DNA of 45,961 nucleotides from positions 1 to 45,961 of the forward strand of contig NZ_BAUA01000183.1 of the NCBI RefSeq assembly GCF_000710915.1. The letters are read 5' to 3'. A program made the position numbers and the translations under genes. A model generated the notes under the pieces. The model was not told the origin of the DNA, made no database searches, and saw only the letters and a list, made by a program, of their open reading frames with translations. Shown here piece after piece: positions 7,701 through 16,419 of this stretch; positions within the stretch are counted from its first letter, which is position 1, and the number at the start of each line of letters is the position of its first letter. The DNA comes from Nocardia brasiliensis IFM 10847 (GTDB taxonomy: Bacteria; Actinomycetota; Actinomycetes; Mycobacteriales; Mycobacteriaceae).

Positions 7701-9233
7701 TCATGGCGTTCGCGCTTCATCGCGGCGGTGCTTCGGACGGAGCCAGCCGAAAGTCAATTGCACTGCGCGCTGCCAGTTCTCGTATTCGTCGGCGCGGTGC
7801 AGCGGGTCCATCTGCGGGACCCACTGGGCGGCCAGGCGCCAATTGTTGCGCAGGCCCTCCAGGTCCGGCCAGTAGCCGACGGCCAGACCGGCGGCGTAAG
7901 CGGCTCCGAGCGAGACGGTTTCGGCGACGAACGGGCGCATGACGGGCAGATCCAGCACATCGGCCACGATCTGCATGAGCAAGTTGTCCGAGGTCATCCC
8001 GCCGTCGACGCGCAGGGCGCGGGCTTGTAAGCCGGAGTCGGCGTTCATCGCGTCGACCACTTCACGGGTCTGCCACGCCGTCGCCTCCAGCACGGCACGC
8101 GCGATGTGGCCCTTGGTGATATAGGACGTGAGACCGGCGATGAGACCGCGCGCGTCACTGCGCCAGTGCGGCGCGTAGAGCCCGGAGAAGGCCGGCACGA
8201 TGTAGCAGCCGCCGTTGTCCTGCACGGTGCGAGCGAGGGTTTCGATCTCCGGGGCACTGGTGACCAGGCCGATGTTGTCGCGCACCCACTGCACCAGCGA
8301 GCCGGTCACCGCGATCGGCCCCTCCAGCGCGTATACCGGCTTCTCGTCGCCGATCTGGTAGCCGATGGTGGTGAGCAGACCGTGCGAGGACTGCACCAGT
8401 TCGCGACCGGTGTTCATCATGAGGAACCCGCCCGTGCCATAGGTGCACTTGGTTTCCCCACGCGCGAAACAGGTTTGGCCGAACAGCGCGGCGTGCTGAT
8501 CACCCAGCGCGGCGGCGATCGGGATACCGGGCACGACCCGGCGGGTGGTGCCGTAGGACGCAGTCGAGGGCTGGATCCGCGGCAGCATGGCCGCGGGAAT
8601 ACCGAAGAAGCTCAGCAGCTCCGGATCCCAGGTGAGCGTGGTGAGGTTCATCAGCAGAGTGCGGCTGGCGTTGGTGACATCGGTCAGGTGCAGGCCGCCG
8701 TCGACGCCGCCGGTGAGATTCCAGATCAGCCAGGTCTCCATGGTGCCGAACAGCACCTCACCGCGTTCGGCCCGTTCCTGCAGCCCGGGAATCGAATCGA
8801 GCAGCCAGCGCAGCCGCGGCGCCGCGAAGTAGCTGGCCAGCGGCAGCCCGCACAGCTCCCGGATGCGGTGTGCGCCAGGCCTTTCCTCGTACTCGCGGAC
8901 CAGGTCCTCGGTCCGCACGTCCTGCCAGACGATGGCTCGCCGGATCGGTGCGCCGGTGCGCCGGTCCCACACCACCGTGGTCTCGCGCTGATTCGCGATG
9001 CCGAGGGCGGCCACCTGTTCGGCGGCGATGCCGGAGTCCCGCAGGGCGTGCGGCACGATCCGATCGACATTGCGCCAGATCTCCATCGCGTCCTGCTCGA
9101 TCCAGCCCGGTCGCGGATAGTGCTGCTTGTGCTCGCGTTGCGCGACGCCGACCAGGCGAGCGCGCTGATCGAACAGGATGCACCTGGTGGAGGTGGTGCC
9201 CTGATCGATCGCCAGCACGAAACGTTGGGTCAT
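7701..9233 (-). CDS. glpK: Glycerol kinase, first copy (GylR-linked)
   Basis: A 510-aa FGGY-family kinase making glycerol 3-phosphate. Residues matching the Escherichia coli glycerol site are present: Asp10 (DQGTTSTR), Arg83-Glu84 (NQRETT), Trp103, Tyr135 and Asp245-Gln246 (GDQHAA). The SGTK stretch after Tyr135 reads AAPR here, unlike the second copy (SGGK). It follows gylR after 30 bp and is probably cotranscribed with it, away from the glpF-glpK-glpD operon. A second, clearly different kinase lies at 11143-12663. The two may differ in expression or substrate preference; the active site looks intact in both. Confidence 0.93.
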   Translation of the reverse strand: MTQRFVLAIDQGTTSTRCILFDQRARLVGVAQREHKQHYPRPGWIEQDAMEIWRNVDRIVPHALRDSGIAAEQVAALGIANQRETTVVWDRRTGAPIRRAIVWQDVRTEDLVREYEERPGAHRIRELCGLPLASYFAAPRLRWLLDSIPGLQERAERGEVLFGTMETWLIWNLTGGVDGGLHLTDVTNASRTLLMNLTTLTWDPELLSFFGIPAAMLPRIQPSTASYGTTRRVVPGIPIAAALGDQHAALFGQTCFARGETKCTYGTGGFLMMNTGRELVQSSHGLLTTIGYQIGDEKPVYALEGPIAVTGSLVQWVRDNIGLVTSAPEIETLARTVQDNGGCYIVPAFSGLYAPHWRSDARGLIAGLTSYITKGHIARAVLEATAWQTREVVDAMNADSGLQARALRVDGGMTSDNLLMQIVADVLDLPVMRPFVAETVSLGAAYAAGLAVGYWPDLEGLRNNWRLAAQWVPQMDPLHRADEYENWQRAVQLTFGWLRPKHRRDEARTP

Positions 9234-9263
9234 CCGCGTCCTCTCCTGCGATGAGTCAGTGGG

Positions 9264-10028
9264 TCAGTGTCCGCCGCCCAGATCCCGCGAGACCGCGTGC
9301 GCGGCGTCGCGTACCTGCCCGACCATGGCGGCCCGGTGTCGTAGTTGCGCGTCGCAGAGCCGGTCGACCGGTCCGCTGATGCCGATGGCACCCACCACGA
9401 GCCCGCCGTGCGAGCGGATCGGCGCCGCGATGCCCGCCTCGCCCGGCCGGTATTCCTCGGTGTCGCCCGCCCAGCCCGCCTGCCGGACCGCGGCGAGCGT
9501 CCGGGTGAGGACCGTGCGGTCGACGATCGTGCGCCGGGTGAGCGAGGGCAGGTCGGTGCCGCGCATGTCCGCCAGGAGATCGGCGTCGTAGGCAAGCAGC
9601 ACCTTGCCGAGCGCGGTCGCGTGCGGCGGGAGCAGTTCGCCCAGTTCGAGCGCCTGTTCGGAGTTGTCCGGGCGGAAGACGTGGTGCACCACCACCACGC
9701 TTCCGTCGACCGGCGCGCCGATGCGCACGGCTTCGCCGGTGCGCGCCGCCAGGGCATCGGCCCAGTTGATAGCGCGCGAACGTAATTCGTTGGCATCCAG
9801 ATAGCTGGTGCCCAGGTGTACGAGGGCCGCGCCGAGCTGATACTTACCGGTCGCCGGATCCTGCTCGACGAAACCGACGCCTTGCAGCGTGCGCAGGATT
9901 CCGTGCGCGGTGGGTTTGGCGAGACCGAGCGCGCCCGCGATTTCGCCGACGCCGAGCCGGCCTGCGCCGCGGGCGAGCAGGCGCAGGATGGCCGCCGCTC
10001 GCTCGATCGACTGGATCGGTCCGGGCAT
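9264..10028 (-). CDS. gylR: IclR-family regulator of glycerol catabolism, GylR-like
   Basis: A 254-aa IclR protein with an N-terminal winged helix at about residues 6-60 (QSIERAAAIL start, LAKPTAHGILRTL recognition region) and an effector-binding domain at about 75-250 (HATALGKVLLA, EYRPGEAGIAAPI). The location between two glycerol units and the start resemble Streptomyces and mycobacterial GylR. The ATG is preceded by TAGTTT with a six-base spacer, so the mRNA is probably leaderless. The palindrome at 10049-10065 would cover its -35 region, which suggests autoregulation. The effector is probably glycerol 3-phosphate, from knowledge of the family. Confidence 0.9.
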   Translation of the reverse strand: MPGPIQSIERAAAILRLLARGAGRLGVGEIAGALGLAKPTAHGILRTLQGVGFVEQDPATGKYQLGAALVHLGTSYLDANELRSRAINWADALAARTGEAVRIGAPVDGSVVVVHHVFRPDNSEQALELGELLPPHATALGKVLLAYDADLLADMRGTDLPSLTRRTIVDRTVLTRTLAAVRQAGWAGDTEEYRPGEAGIAAPIRSHGGLVVGAIGISGPVDRLCDAQLRHRAAMVGQVRDAAHAVSRDLGGGH

Positions 10029-10034
10029 GCCCCG

Positions 10035-10040
10035 AAACTA
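10035..10040 (-). promoter_or_regulatory. -10 box of a leaderless gylR promoter
   Basis: On the minus strand TAGTTT is followed by exactly six bases and then the gylR ATG, placing the transcription start at or next to the start codon. Confidence 0.55.
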
Positions 10041-10048
10041 GCTGCCGG

Positions 10049-10065
10049 ATTCGACAATGTCGAAC
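10049..10065. promoter_or_regulatory. GylR/IclR operator candidate O1
   Basis: ATTCGACAATGTCGAAC contains the perfect 7-1-7 palindrome TTCGACA-a-TGTCGAA at 10050-10064. It overlies the expected -35 region of the leaderless gylR promoter. A near copy is at 10175-10191. The shape fits IclR-family binding sites upstream of glycerol genes. Confidence 0.7.
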
Positions 10066-10174
10066 ATACGGTGAACAAACAGCAACACTCCCGGCGCTCA
10101 GTGTGACGTGCGTCATGCCCGCTTCCTCGGCCCCCGGACACTAGCGGCAGCAGCTGGGGGCAGCCAGGCCCACC

Positions 10175-10191
10175 GTTCGGCATTGTCGAAC
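10175..10191. promoter_or_regulatory. GylR/IclR operator candidate O2
   Basis: GTTCGGCATTGTCGAAC matches O1 with the same spacing and one arm mismatch. It is centred about 40 bp upstream of the TAACGT -10 candidate of glpF (10223-10228), a position compatible with activation as well as repression. A small hairpin (GGTCGC/GCGACC, 10241-10257) lies in the glpF leader. Confidence 0.65.
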
Positions 10192-10222
10192 GCGCACTAT
10201 GTCCGGGTTCGCGGCCGGGTCG

Positions 10223-10228
10223 TAACGT
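10223..10228 (+). promoter_or_regulatory. -10 box candidate of the glpF-glpK-glpD operon
   Basis: TAACGT in the divergent gap, giving a leader of about 45 bases before the glpF ATG. There is no good -35 match, as expected if GylR bound at O2 assists transcription. Confidence 0.35.
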
Positions 10229-10279
10229 CTCGATGCGCAGGGTCGCGTGGGGCGACCACGGGCGAACGGAGACTCAACG

Positions 10280-11101
10280 ATGAACTTCGGCTCGATCTTC
10301 CTGAGTGAGGCACTAGGCACAGGGATGCTGGTCTTACTCGGTGTCGGCGTAGTCGCGAACGTATTGCTGACCAAATCCAAGGGCTTCGACGGCGGCTGGC
10401 TGTTGATCAACTTCGGGTGGGGTCTGGGCGTGCTCGCCGGTGTCTACGTCGCCTACAAAACGGGTGGTCACCTGAACCCTGCGTACACGATCGGCGTGCT
10501 GGCCAGCGGCGCGGACGAATACACGGCCGGCGTCGAGATCACCGTCGCCACCACGCTCGCCTACATTCTCGGTCAGTTGGTCGGCGCCTTCGTCGGCGCG
10601 AACCTCGCCTACGTCGCGTACAAGCGACACTTCGACGAGGAGACCGACGAGGAGAAGAAGCTGGGCGTCTTCGCCACCGGCCCCGCGATCCGCGGGCTGT
10701 CCTGGAACTTCGCCACCGAGGTGATCGCCACCTTCGCGCTCGTGCTGGTGCTGCTGGCCATGGGCCACACCGCCACCGGCCTCGGCCCGCTCGCCGCCGC
10801 GCTGCTGGTGGTCGGCATCGGCGCCTCGCTCGGCGGGCCCACCGGCTACGCCATCAACCCGGCGCGCGACCTCGGGCCGCGGCTGGCGCACGCGCTGCTG
10901 CCGGTGAGCAAGGGCGCCGCGGTCCGGCCGGTGCGCGAGCCCGCCACCGTCGGCGGCGGCGCGGCCGAGCTCAGGGCCGATCCGGGCCCCACCGATCTGC
11001 CGGGCCGCAAGAACTCCGACTGGGGTTATGCCTGGGTGCCCATCGTCGGCCCACTGCTCGGCGGCGTGCTCGCGGGTCTGGCCGCACAGGTCCTTTTCTG
11101 A
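10280..11101 (+). CDS. glpF: Glycerol uptake facilitator (aquaglyceroporin)
   Basis: A 273-aa MIP-family channel with six membrane spans and both pore motifs: NPA at 66-68 (HLNPAYT) and NPAR at 193-196 (INPARDLGPRLAHA), the latter with the Asp-Leu-Gly typical of glycerol channels. After the second motif a polar stretch of about 40 residues (LRADPGPTDLPGRK) precedes the last span, longer than in E. coli GlpF. The ATG giving MNFGSIF has CGGAG upstream; the longer frame begins in the hairpin leader and is less likely. First gene of the operon; glpK follows after 41 bp. Confidence 0.93.
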   Translation: MNFGSIFLSEALGTGMLVLLGVGVVANVLLTKSKGFDGGWLLINFGWGLGVLAGVYVAYKTGGHLNPAYTIGVLASGADEYTAGVEITVATTLAYILGQLVGAFVGANLAYVAYKRHFDEETDEEKKLGVFATGPAIRGLSWNFATEVIATFALVLVLLAMGHTATGLGPLAAALLVVGIGASLGGPTGYAINPARDLGPRLAHALLPVSKGAAVRPVREPATVGGGAAELRADPGPTDLPGRKNSDWGYAWVPIVGPLLGGVLAGLAAQVLF

Positions 11102-11142
11102 ATACCTTTCTCTTTCCACAGCTTTCCCCGAAAGGACCACCG

Positions 11143-12663
11143 ATGACCCAGTATGTCGGCGCCATCGACCAGGGCACCACGAGCACCCGCTTCATGGTGT
11201 TCGATCACAGCGGCAACGAGATCGCCCGCCACCAGCTCGAACATCAGCAGATCCTGCCGCAGGCCGGCTGGGTGGAACACGACCCGACCGAGATCTGGGA
11301 GCGCACCCGCGCGGTCATCCAGAGCACGCTCACCAAGGCCGATCTGCAGGCGAGCGATCTGGCCGCGGTCGGCGTCACCAACCAGCGCGAGACCACCGTC
11401 GTGTGGAACCGCCGCACCGGCCGCCCGTACTGCAACGCCATCGTCTGGCAGGACACCCGCACCGATCGCATCGCGGCGGAACTGGAGCGAGCCGGCCACG
11501 GCGACACCATCCGGCACAAGGCCGGATTGCCGCCCGCCACTTACTTTTCCGGCGGCAAGCTGCGCTGGATCCTGGACAACGTCGCCGGTGTCGCCGAGGC
11601 GGCCGAGCGTGGCGAGGCGATCTTCGGGACCACCGACAGCTGGCTGCTGTGGAACCTGACCGGCGGGGTCGACGGCGGCGTGCACGTCACCGATCCGACC
11701 AACGCCAGCCGCACCATGCTGATGAACTTGGAGACCCTGGACTGGGACGACGAACTGTTGTCCATCTTCGGGATTCCGCGTTCGATGCTGCCCGCCATCG
11801 CCCCGTCGTCGAACCCCGAACTGTTCGGAAAGACCAGGGCCGACGGCCCGTTCGGTGGCGAGGTGCCGCTGGCGGGCGTGCTCGGCGATCAGCAGGCGGC
11901 CACGGTCGGCCAGGTGTGTTTCCGGCCGGGCGAGGCGAAGAACACCTACGGCACCGGAAACTTCCTGCTGCTCAACACCGGCACCGATATCGTGCGCTCC
12001 GAACACGGCCTGCTCACCACGGTCGCCTACCGGCTCGGCGACGACAAGCCGGTGTACGCGCTCGAGGGCTCGATCGCGGTGACCGGCTCGGCGGTGCAGT
12101 GGCTGCGCGACCAGCTGGGCATCATTTCCGGTGCGTCGCAAAGTGAATCGCTGGCCCGGCAGGTCGAGGACAACGGCGGGGTGTACTTCGTGCCCGCCTT
12201 CTCCGGGCTGTTCGCACCGTACTGGCGTTCCGACGCGCGCGGCGCGATCGTCGGACTCTCCCGGTTCAGCACCAACGCCCACCTGGCGCGGGCGACGCTG
12301 GAATCCATTTGCTACCAGACCCGTGACGTCGTCGAGGCCATGCAGGCCGACTCCGGCGTGCAGCTCGACGTGCTGCGGGTGGACGGCGGCGTCACCGCCA
12401 ACGAGTTGTGCATGCAGCTGCAAGCCGACTTCCTCGGCGTCCCGGTGTCGCGCCCGGTCGTCGCGGAGACCACCGCGCTCGGCGCCGCCTACGCGGCCGG
12501 CCTCGCGGTCGGATTCTGGAGCAGCACAGACGAACTCGTGCAGAACTGGCACGAGGACAAGCGCTGGAACCCCACCGGAACCGAGGAACAGCGCGAACGC
12601 GGCTACGCCCGCTGGAAGAAGGCCGTGGCGCGCACCCTCGACTGGATCGACGTCGACGAGTAG
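11143..12663 (+). CDS. glpK: Glycerol kinase, second copy (glpF-linked)
   Basis: A 506-aa FGGY kinase with the canonical glycerol site: Asp9 (DQGTTSTR), Arg82-Glu83, Tyr134 in TYFSGGK and Asp249-Gln250 (GDQQAA). AAAGGA stands six bases before the ATG. It sits between the channel and the dehydrogenase, so the operon takes up glycerol, phosphorylates it and oxidises it to dihydroxyacetone phosphate. The fructose-1,6-bisphosphate loop seen in enterobacterial enzymes is not conserved, so that control is doubtful here. This is the more standard of the two kinases. Confidence 0.95.
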   Translation: MTQYVGAIDQGTTSTRFMVFDHSGNEIARHQLEHQQILPQAGWVEHDPTEIWERTRAVIQSTLTKADLQASDLAAVGVTNQRETTVVWNRRTGRPYCNAIVWQDTRTDRIAAELERAGHGDTIRHKAGLPPATYFSGGKLRWILDNVAGVAEAAERGEAIFGTTDSWLLWNLTGGVDGGVHVTDPTNASRTMLMNLETLDWDDELLSIFGIPRSMLPAIAPSSNPELFGKTRADGPFGGEVPLAGVLGDQQAATVGQVCFRPGEAKNTYGTGNFLLLNTGTDIVRSEHGLLTTVAYRLGDDKPVYALEGSIAVTGSAVQWLRDQLGIISGASQSESLARQVEDNGGVYFVPAFSGLFAPYWRSDARGAIVGLSRFSTNAHLARATLESICYQTRDVVEAMQADSGVQLDVLRVDGGVTANELCMQLQADFLGVPVSRPVVAETTALGAAYAAGLAVGFWSSTDELVQNWHEDKRWNPTGTEEQRERGYARWKKAVARTLDWIDVDE

Positions 12664-12706
12664 CTCGTCGGCGCTTGGCGACTTATCACCGAAGAAGGAG
12701 AATGCA

Positions 12707-14386
12707 ATGTCCGCGAGATTGGATCCGAGCTACCGCGCCCGCGCGGTTGATGCCCTGGGCGACAACGAAATCGATGTGCTGGTGATCGGCGGCGGCGTGG
12801 TCGGCGCCGGTGCCGCGCTCGACGCCGCGTCCCGCGGCCTGAGCGTCACCCTGGTGGAGGCCAGGGATTTCGCCGCGGGCACCTCGAGTCGTTCCAGCAA
12901 GCTCATCCACGGCGGACTGCGCTATCTCGAACAGCTCGACTTCTGGTTGGTGCGTGAGGCATTGAAGGAGCGGGGCCTGCTGCTGAACAAGCTGGCCCCG
13001 CACCTGGTCCGCCCGGTGTCCTTCCTGCTGCCGCTGCAACACCGGGTCTGGGAGCGCGCCTACATCGGTGCGGGAGTCGCGTTGTACGACACCATCGGCG
13101 GTGCGCGGGCGCTGCCCATGCACCGGCACCTGAGCCGTACGCGCGCACTGGAATTGGCGCCCGCGCTGCGCGAGGATTCGATGACCGGCGCGATCCGCTA
13201 CTTCGACGCGCAGGTCGACGACGCGCGCCACACCATGATGATCGCGCGCACGGCGGCCCAGCACGGTGCCACAGTGCTGACCCGCACCAAGGTCACCGGG
13301 CTGCTGCGCGACGGCGAGCGGGTGATCGGCGCGCAGGTCACCGATCTGGAGACCGGCCGCGAACACACCGTGCGAGCCCGTCGCGTGATCAGCGCGACCG
13401 GCGTCTGGACCGACGAGATGAACCGCATGACCGGCGTCGAGTTCCCGTTCCACGTGCGGATGTCCAAGGGTGTGCACATCCTGGTGCCGCGCGAGCGGCT
13501 CGACCTGGACACCGGCCTGATCATGCGCACCGAGAAGAGCGTGCTGTTCGTGATCCCGTGGCACAACCACTGGATCATCGGCACCACCGATACCGATTGG
13601 TCGCTGGACAAGGATCATCCGGCCGCGAGCAACGCCGACGTGCAATACATCCTCGACCACGTGAACGCGGTGCTGCGCGAGCCGCTGACCCGTGACGACA
13701 TCGTCGGCACCTACGCCGGGCTGCGTCCGCTGCTGTCCGGCGCGTCCAGCGACACCTCCACGTTGTCGCGGGAACACGCAGTGGCCGAGCCGGTCCCGGG
13801 CCTGTTCGTGATCGCGGGCGGCAAGTACACCACCTACCGGGTGATGGCCGCCGACGTCGTCGACGCCGCGGTCAAGGGTCTCGGCCGCGCCGTCGCACCG
13901 TCGGTCACCGACAAGCTGCCGATCCTCGGTGCGGTGGGCTACCAGGAAATGCGCGCCGATCTGGACAGCCTGGCGCAGCGCGTCGGCCTGCCCAAGGCCA
14001 CGGTAGAGCACCTGCTCGGCCGTTACGGTTCCGGCGCGCACGACCTGTTCGAGCTGATCGCCGCGGATCGGGCCCTGGCCGAAGCGCTGCCCGGCGCCGA
14101 GGAGTACCTGGCCGCCGAGGTGGTGTACGCCGTAACCCACGAGGGCGCACTGCATCTCGACGACGTGCTCACCCGCCGCACCCGGATCTCGATCGAGGCA
14201 TCCGATCGCGGACTGCTCGCGGCACCCGAGGTCGCGCTCCTGATCGGCCCGTACCTCGGCTGGGACACCGCGGACGCCGAGCGCGAACTCACCAGGTACC
14301 GGGATCGTGTCCAGGCCGAACTGGCCGCCAACAAGGCGGCGGACGACGAAGCCGCGAACGCCGCCCGCCTGGTCGCCGTCGCCTGA
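12707..14386 (+). CDS. glpD: FAD-dependent glycerol-3-phosphate dehydrogenase
   Basis: A 559-aa membrane-associated flavoenzyme that oxidises glycerol 3-phosphate to dihydroxyacetone phosphate and feeds electrons to quinone. It has the FAD motif GGGVVGAG at about 28-35, the signature GTSSRSSKLIHGG at 58-70, a second conserved block ending AGGKYTTYR in the middle of the chain, and a helical C-terminal domain. AAGGAG stands six bases before the ATG. An overlapping ATG five bases earlier is in another frame. Last gene of the operon, followed by a long hairpin. Confidence 0.95.
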   Translation: MSARLDPSYRARAVDALGDNEIDVLVIGGGVVGAGAALDAASRGLSVTLVEARDFAAGTSSRSSKLIHGGLRYLEQLDFWLVREALKERGLLLNKLAPHLVRPVSFLLPLQHRVWERAYIGAGVALYDTIGGARALPMHRHLSRTRALELAPALREDSMTGAIRYFDAQVDDARHTMMIARTAAQHGATVLTRTKVTGLLRDGERVIGAQVTDLETGREHTVRARRVISATGVWTDEMNRMTGVEFPFHVRMSKGVHILVPRERLDLDTGLIMRTEKSVLFVIPWHNHWIIGTTDTDWSLDKDHPAASNADVQYILDHVNAVLREPLTRDDIVGTYAGLRPLLSGASSDTSTLSREHAVAEPVPGLFVIAGGKYTTYRVMAADVVDAAVKGLGRAVAPSVTDKLPILGAVGYQEMRADLDSLAQRVGLPKATVEHLLGRYGSGAHDLFELIAADRALAEALPGAEEYLAAEVVYAVTHEGALHLDDVLTRRTRISIEASDRGLLAAPEVALLIGPYLGWDTADAERELTRYRDRVQAELAANKAADDEAANAARLVAVA

Positions 14387-14398
14387 CCGGACGCACCC

Positions 14399-14464
14399 CC
14401 GGCGGGCTCGAAGTGCCGGTCCGGCTTGCGGTTTCGCACCGCGCCGCACCTGCGAGCCCGCCGG
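14399..14464. terminator. Bidirectional terminator between glpD and a convergent methyltransferase
   Basis: Perfect 12-bp arms, CCGGCGGGCTCG (14399-14410) and CGAGCCCGCCGG (14453-14464), enclose a 42-base segment that can fold further. It lies between two convergent stop codons and could serve both strands. Confidence 0.7.
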
Positions 14465-15349
14465 TCAGTCTGCGCTCAGCTGGAAATCCCAGATGAGCAG
14501 GGCGGGCACGCCTGCCCGCGCAGCCTGCGCGGCCTCGGGCACCATGGCGGCCAGGGACCACGGCCAAACATCCCAGGGGCCAGGGTCTTCGGCCGGTGCG
14601 GTGGTGGATCCGTTCGGCAACACCGGTTCTTCGCAGTGCCGGAGCTGAAACCCGAGCGGCAGTGCGGCACGCAGGTAGTCACCGACGAGGTAGCGGTAGA
14701 CCGGAAGGCGCCCGGGTTGTCCGGCACTGTCGCGCACCGTGGGCACCGAGCCGAACGCGACAGCATCGGGATGCGTATCGGCGATCACCAGATGCCCGCC
14801 CGGCCGCAGCACTCGGGCGAACTCTGCGAGGATCGGCTCCAGCGCCGAATTGTGGTTCAGCGCAAGGGCACACACGACCAGATCGACCGCGTCGTCGGGG
14901 ACCGGCAAGTCGTGCAGATCACCCGCCCGGAACTCTGCCTGCGGCACTCGGGCCCGCGCCTTGTCGAGCATCTCGGGTGAGCTGTCCACCCCGATCACCT
15001 GATGGCCGCGTTCGACCAGCCATCCGGCATGCCGCCCGGTCCCGCAGGCGGCATCGAGGACCGCGCCGACGGGCAATGCGCCGACGAGCCGCTGCACCAC
15101 GGGGGTGTCGATATCGAAAGCCGCGTTCCCAGGCTCGTCGTACCGCGCCGACCAGAGCCGGTACCCCGTCACCGTGTCGACCCGCTCGACCTCGACGGCG
15201 GCATCGATCAACGTCTCGTCCGCCAGCAGGTCGCGGACCTCGGCTATCCGGGCTGCCACGAAGTCACGATCGTGCGCGCCGGTGAACGATCGCAACAACG
15301 CGATACCTTCGAGGCCGAGCAGGTACGCCAGCGGATGTTCGTAGCCCAT
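14465..15349 (-). CDS. Class I SAM-dependent methyltransferase
   Basis: A 294-aa protein. Its central Rossmann domain carries the SAM-binding motif VLDAACGTGRHAG at about 97-109, an acidic residue after the second strand (GVDSSPEML) and LRPGGHLVIAD further on. An N-terminal extension of about 90 residues (LGLEGIALLRSF) is helical and unassigned. The substrate is unknown. On the minus strand TACCGT lies eight bases before the ATG, and no ribosome binding site is visible, so it may be leaderless. It is divergent from another methyltransferase gene across 88 bp. Confidence 0.85.
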   Translation of the reverse strand: MGYEHPLAYLLGLEGIALLRSFTGAHDRDFVAARIAEVRDLLADETLIDAAVEVERVDTVTGYRLWSARYDEPGNAAFDIDTPVVQRLVGALPVGAVLDAACGTGRHAGWLVERGHQVIGVDSSPEMLDKARARVPQAEFRAGDLHDLPVPDDAVDLVVCALALNHNSALEPILAEFARVLRPGGHLVIADTHPDAVAFGSVPTVRDSAGQPGRLPVYRYLVGDYLRAALPLGFQLRHCEEPVLPNGSTTAPAEDPGPWDVWPWSLAAMVPEAAQAARAGVPALLIWDFQLSAD

Positions 15350-15437
15350 GCCGAGTCACGGTACAAACCGTTTCGCCCTCGCTCCAGCGATTTTCGGCCG
15401 TTGACCTCGAGTGCGGTTGAGGTCCGATAGTGGGGAC

Positions 15438-16088
15438 ATGACTCAATCTGTCGAGCAATGGAATGCGGTTTACGACGACGATGCGGCACCGTGGTTGATC
15501 GGACGGCCGCAGCCCGCGATCGTGGAGTTGGAACGCGCGGGGTGGGTGCGAGGGCGGGTGCTCGATCCCGGGTGCGGCGCGGGTGAACACACCATCCTGC
15601 TGACCGAGCTCGGGTACGACGTGGTCGGCATGGACCTGTCGCCCAGCGCAATCGAATACGCCCGGAGAAATGCTGCGGCACAAGGGGTTCCGACCGCGCG
15701 CTTCGAGGCTGCGGATCTGCTCACCCTTGGCGACGCACAGGCGGCGCCGACCTACGACACCATCGTGGACAGCGCACTGTTCCACATCTTCGGCACCGAA
15801 CCGGAGAACCGCGCCGCCTACGTGCGCAGCCTGCACGCGCTCTGCAAGCCGGGCGGAACGGTCCACATCCTGGCGCTCTCGGACGTCGAGCCCGGCTTCG
15901 GCCCCCGGATCAGCGACACCCTGATCCGTGAATCCTTCAGCGAAGGCTGGGAATTGGAGGATCTACAGCCCTCGAAGTACCACGGCACGGTCACCGCGTC
16001 GGTACTCGGCCAGGACACCGGCTTCGACCTGCCCGCGGGCACCGCCGTCGAACTCGCCGCCTGGCAGGCCAGGGTGCGCCGGCTCTAA
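15438..16088 (+). CDS. Class I SAM-dependent methyltransferase, thiopurine/tellurite type
   Basis: A 216-aa protein with WNAVYDDDAAPWLIGRPQP near the N-terminus, an arrangement typical of small methyltransferases related to thiopurine S-methyltransferase and TehB. The SAM motif VLDPGCGAGEHT is at about 41-52 and GMDLSPSAIEYAR follows. The substrate is unknown; detoxification of a small thiol or metalloid is a reasonable guess only. The ATG has GATAGT six bases upstream, so a leaderless mRNA is likely. A GTG nine codons earlier is a less likely start. Confidence 0.85.
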   Translation: MTQSVEQWNAVYDDDAAPWLIGRPQPAIVELERAGWVRGRVLDPGCGAGEHTILLTELGYDVVGMDLSPSAIEYARRNAAAQGVPTARFEAADLLTLGDAQAAPTYDTIVDSALFHIFGTEPENRAAYVRSLHALCKPGGTVHILALSDVEPGFGPRISDTLIRESFSEGWELEDLQPSKYHGTVTASVLGQDTGFDLPAGTAVELAAWQARVRRL

Positions 16089-16249
16089 CCGTCCATTCCC
16101 GCGTGTCCGTCCGGTGTCGATTCGTCGGTCTCCACATCGGCGCCGGACGGGTGCTCGTCGGCATGGGTGGCCTTGGTGTGCTCGTCGGCGAAATCCGCCT
16201 CTTCCAGCTTCGATTCGGCCGTCGCCCGATCCATCTCTGGTCCGCTCAT
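16085..16249 (-). CDS. Hypothetical 54-aa acidic protein
   Basis: A 54-aa hydrophilic chain (MSGPEMDRAT start), rich in Asp, Glu, His and Thr, with a helical acidic segment (SKLEEADFADEHTKAT). I do not recognise it. Its stop overlaps that of the convergent methyltransferase by a few bases. No strong ribosome binding site is seen before the ATG, so the call rests on amino-acid composition and on otherwise empty sequence. Confidence 0.45.
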   Translation of the reverse strand: MSGPEMDRATAESKLEEADFADEHTKATHADEHPSGADVETDESTPDGHAGMDG

Positions 16250-16407
16250 ATTCGCCGCGTACCCGATTCCGGCGCCGCGACGCACACCGGCTGAGCGTAT
16301 GGTGCGCCGAGCGGGCCACCGAAGCATATTTTGTGCGTGGCCGTGGCAGGTGAAGCACGTTTCGTGCGTGCGCCCGCTGCGTACAGACCGGACGGTGCGC
16401 GACGGGT

Positions 16408-16413
16408 TAGGGT
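16408..16413 (+). promoter_or_regulatory. -10 box of a leaderless promoter (M24 gene)
   Basis: TAGGGT followed by exactly six bases and the ATG at 16420; no ribosome binding site is present. Confidence 0.5.
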
Positions 16414-16419
16414 CGAATC

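Noticed and set aside
10334..12552. Long minus-strand frames opposite glpF and glpK2
   Set aside because: Antisense shadows of genes with full conserved motifs.
12686..14449. 587-codon minus-strand frame opposite glpD
   Set aside because: Shadow; repetitive Gly/Arg/Val composition and no motif, while the plus strand is unmistakable GlpD.
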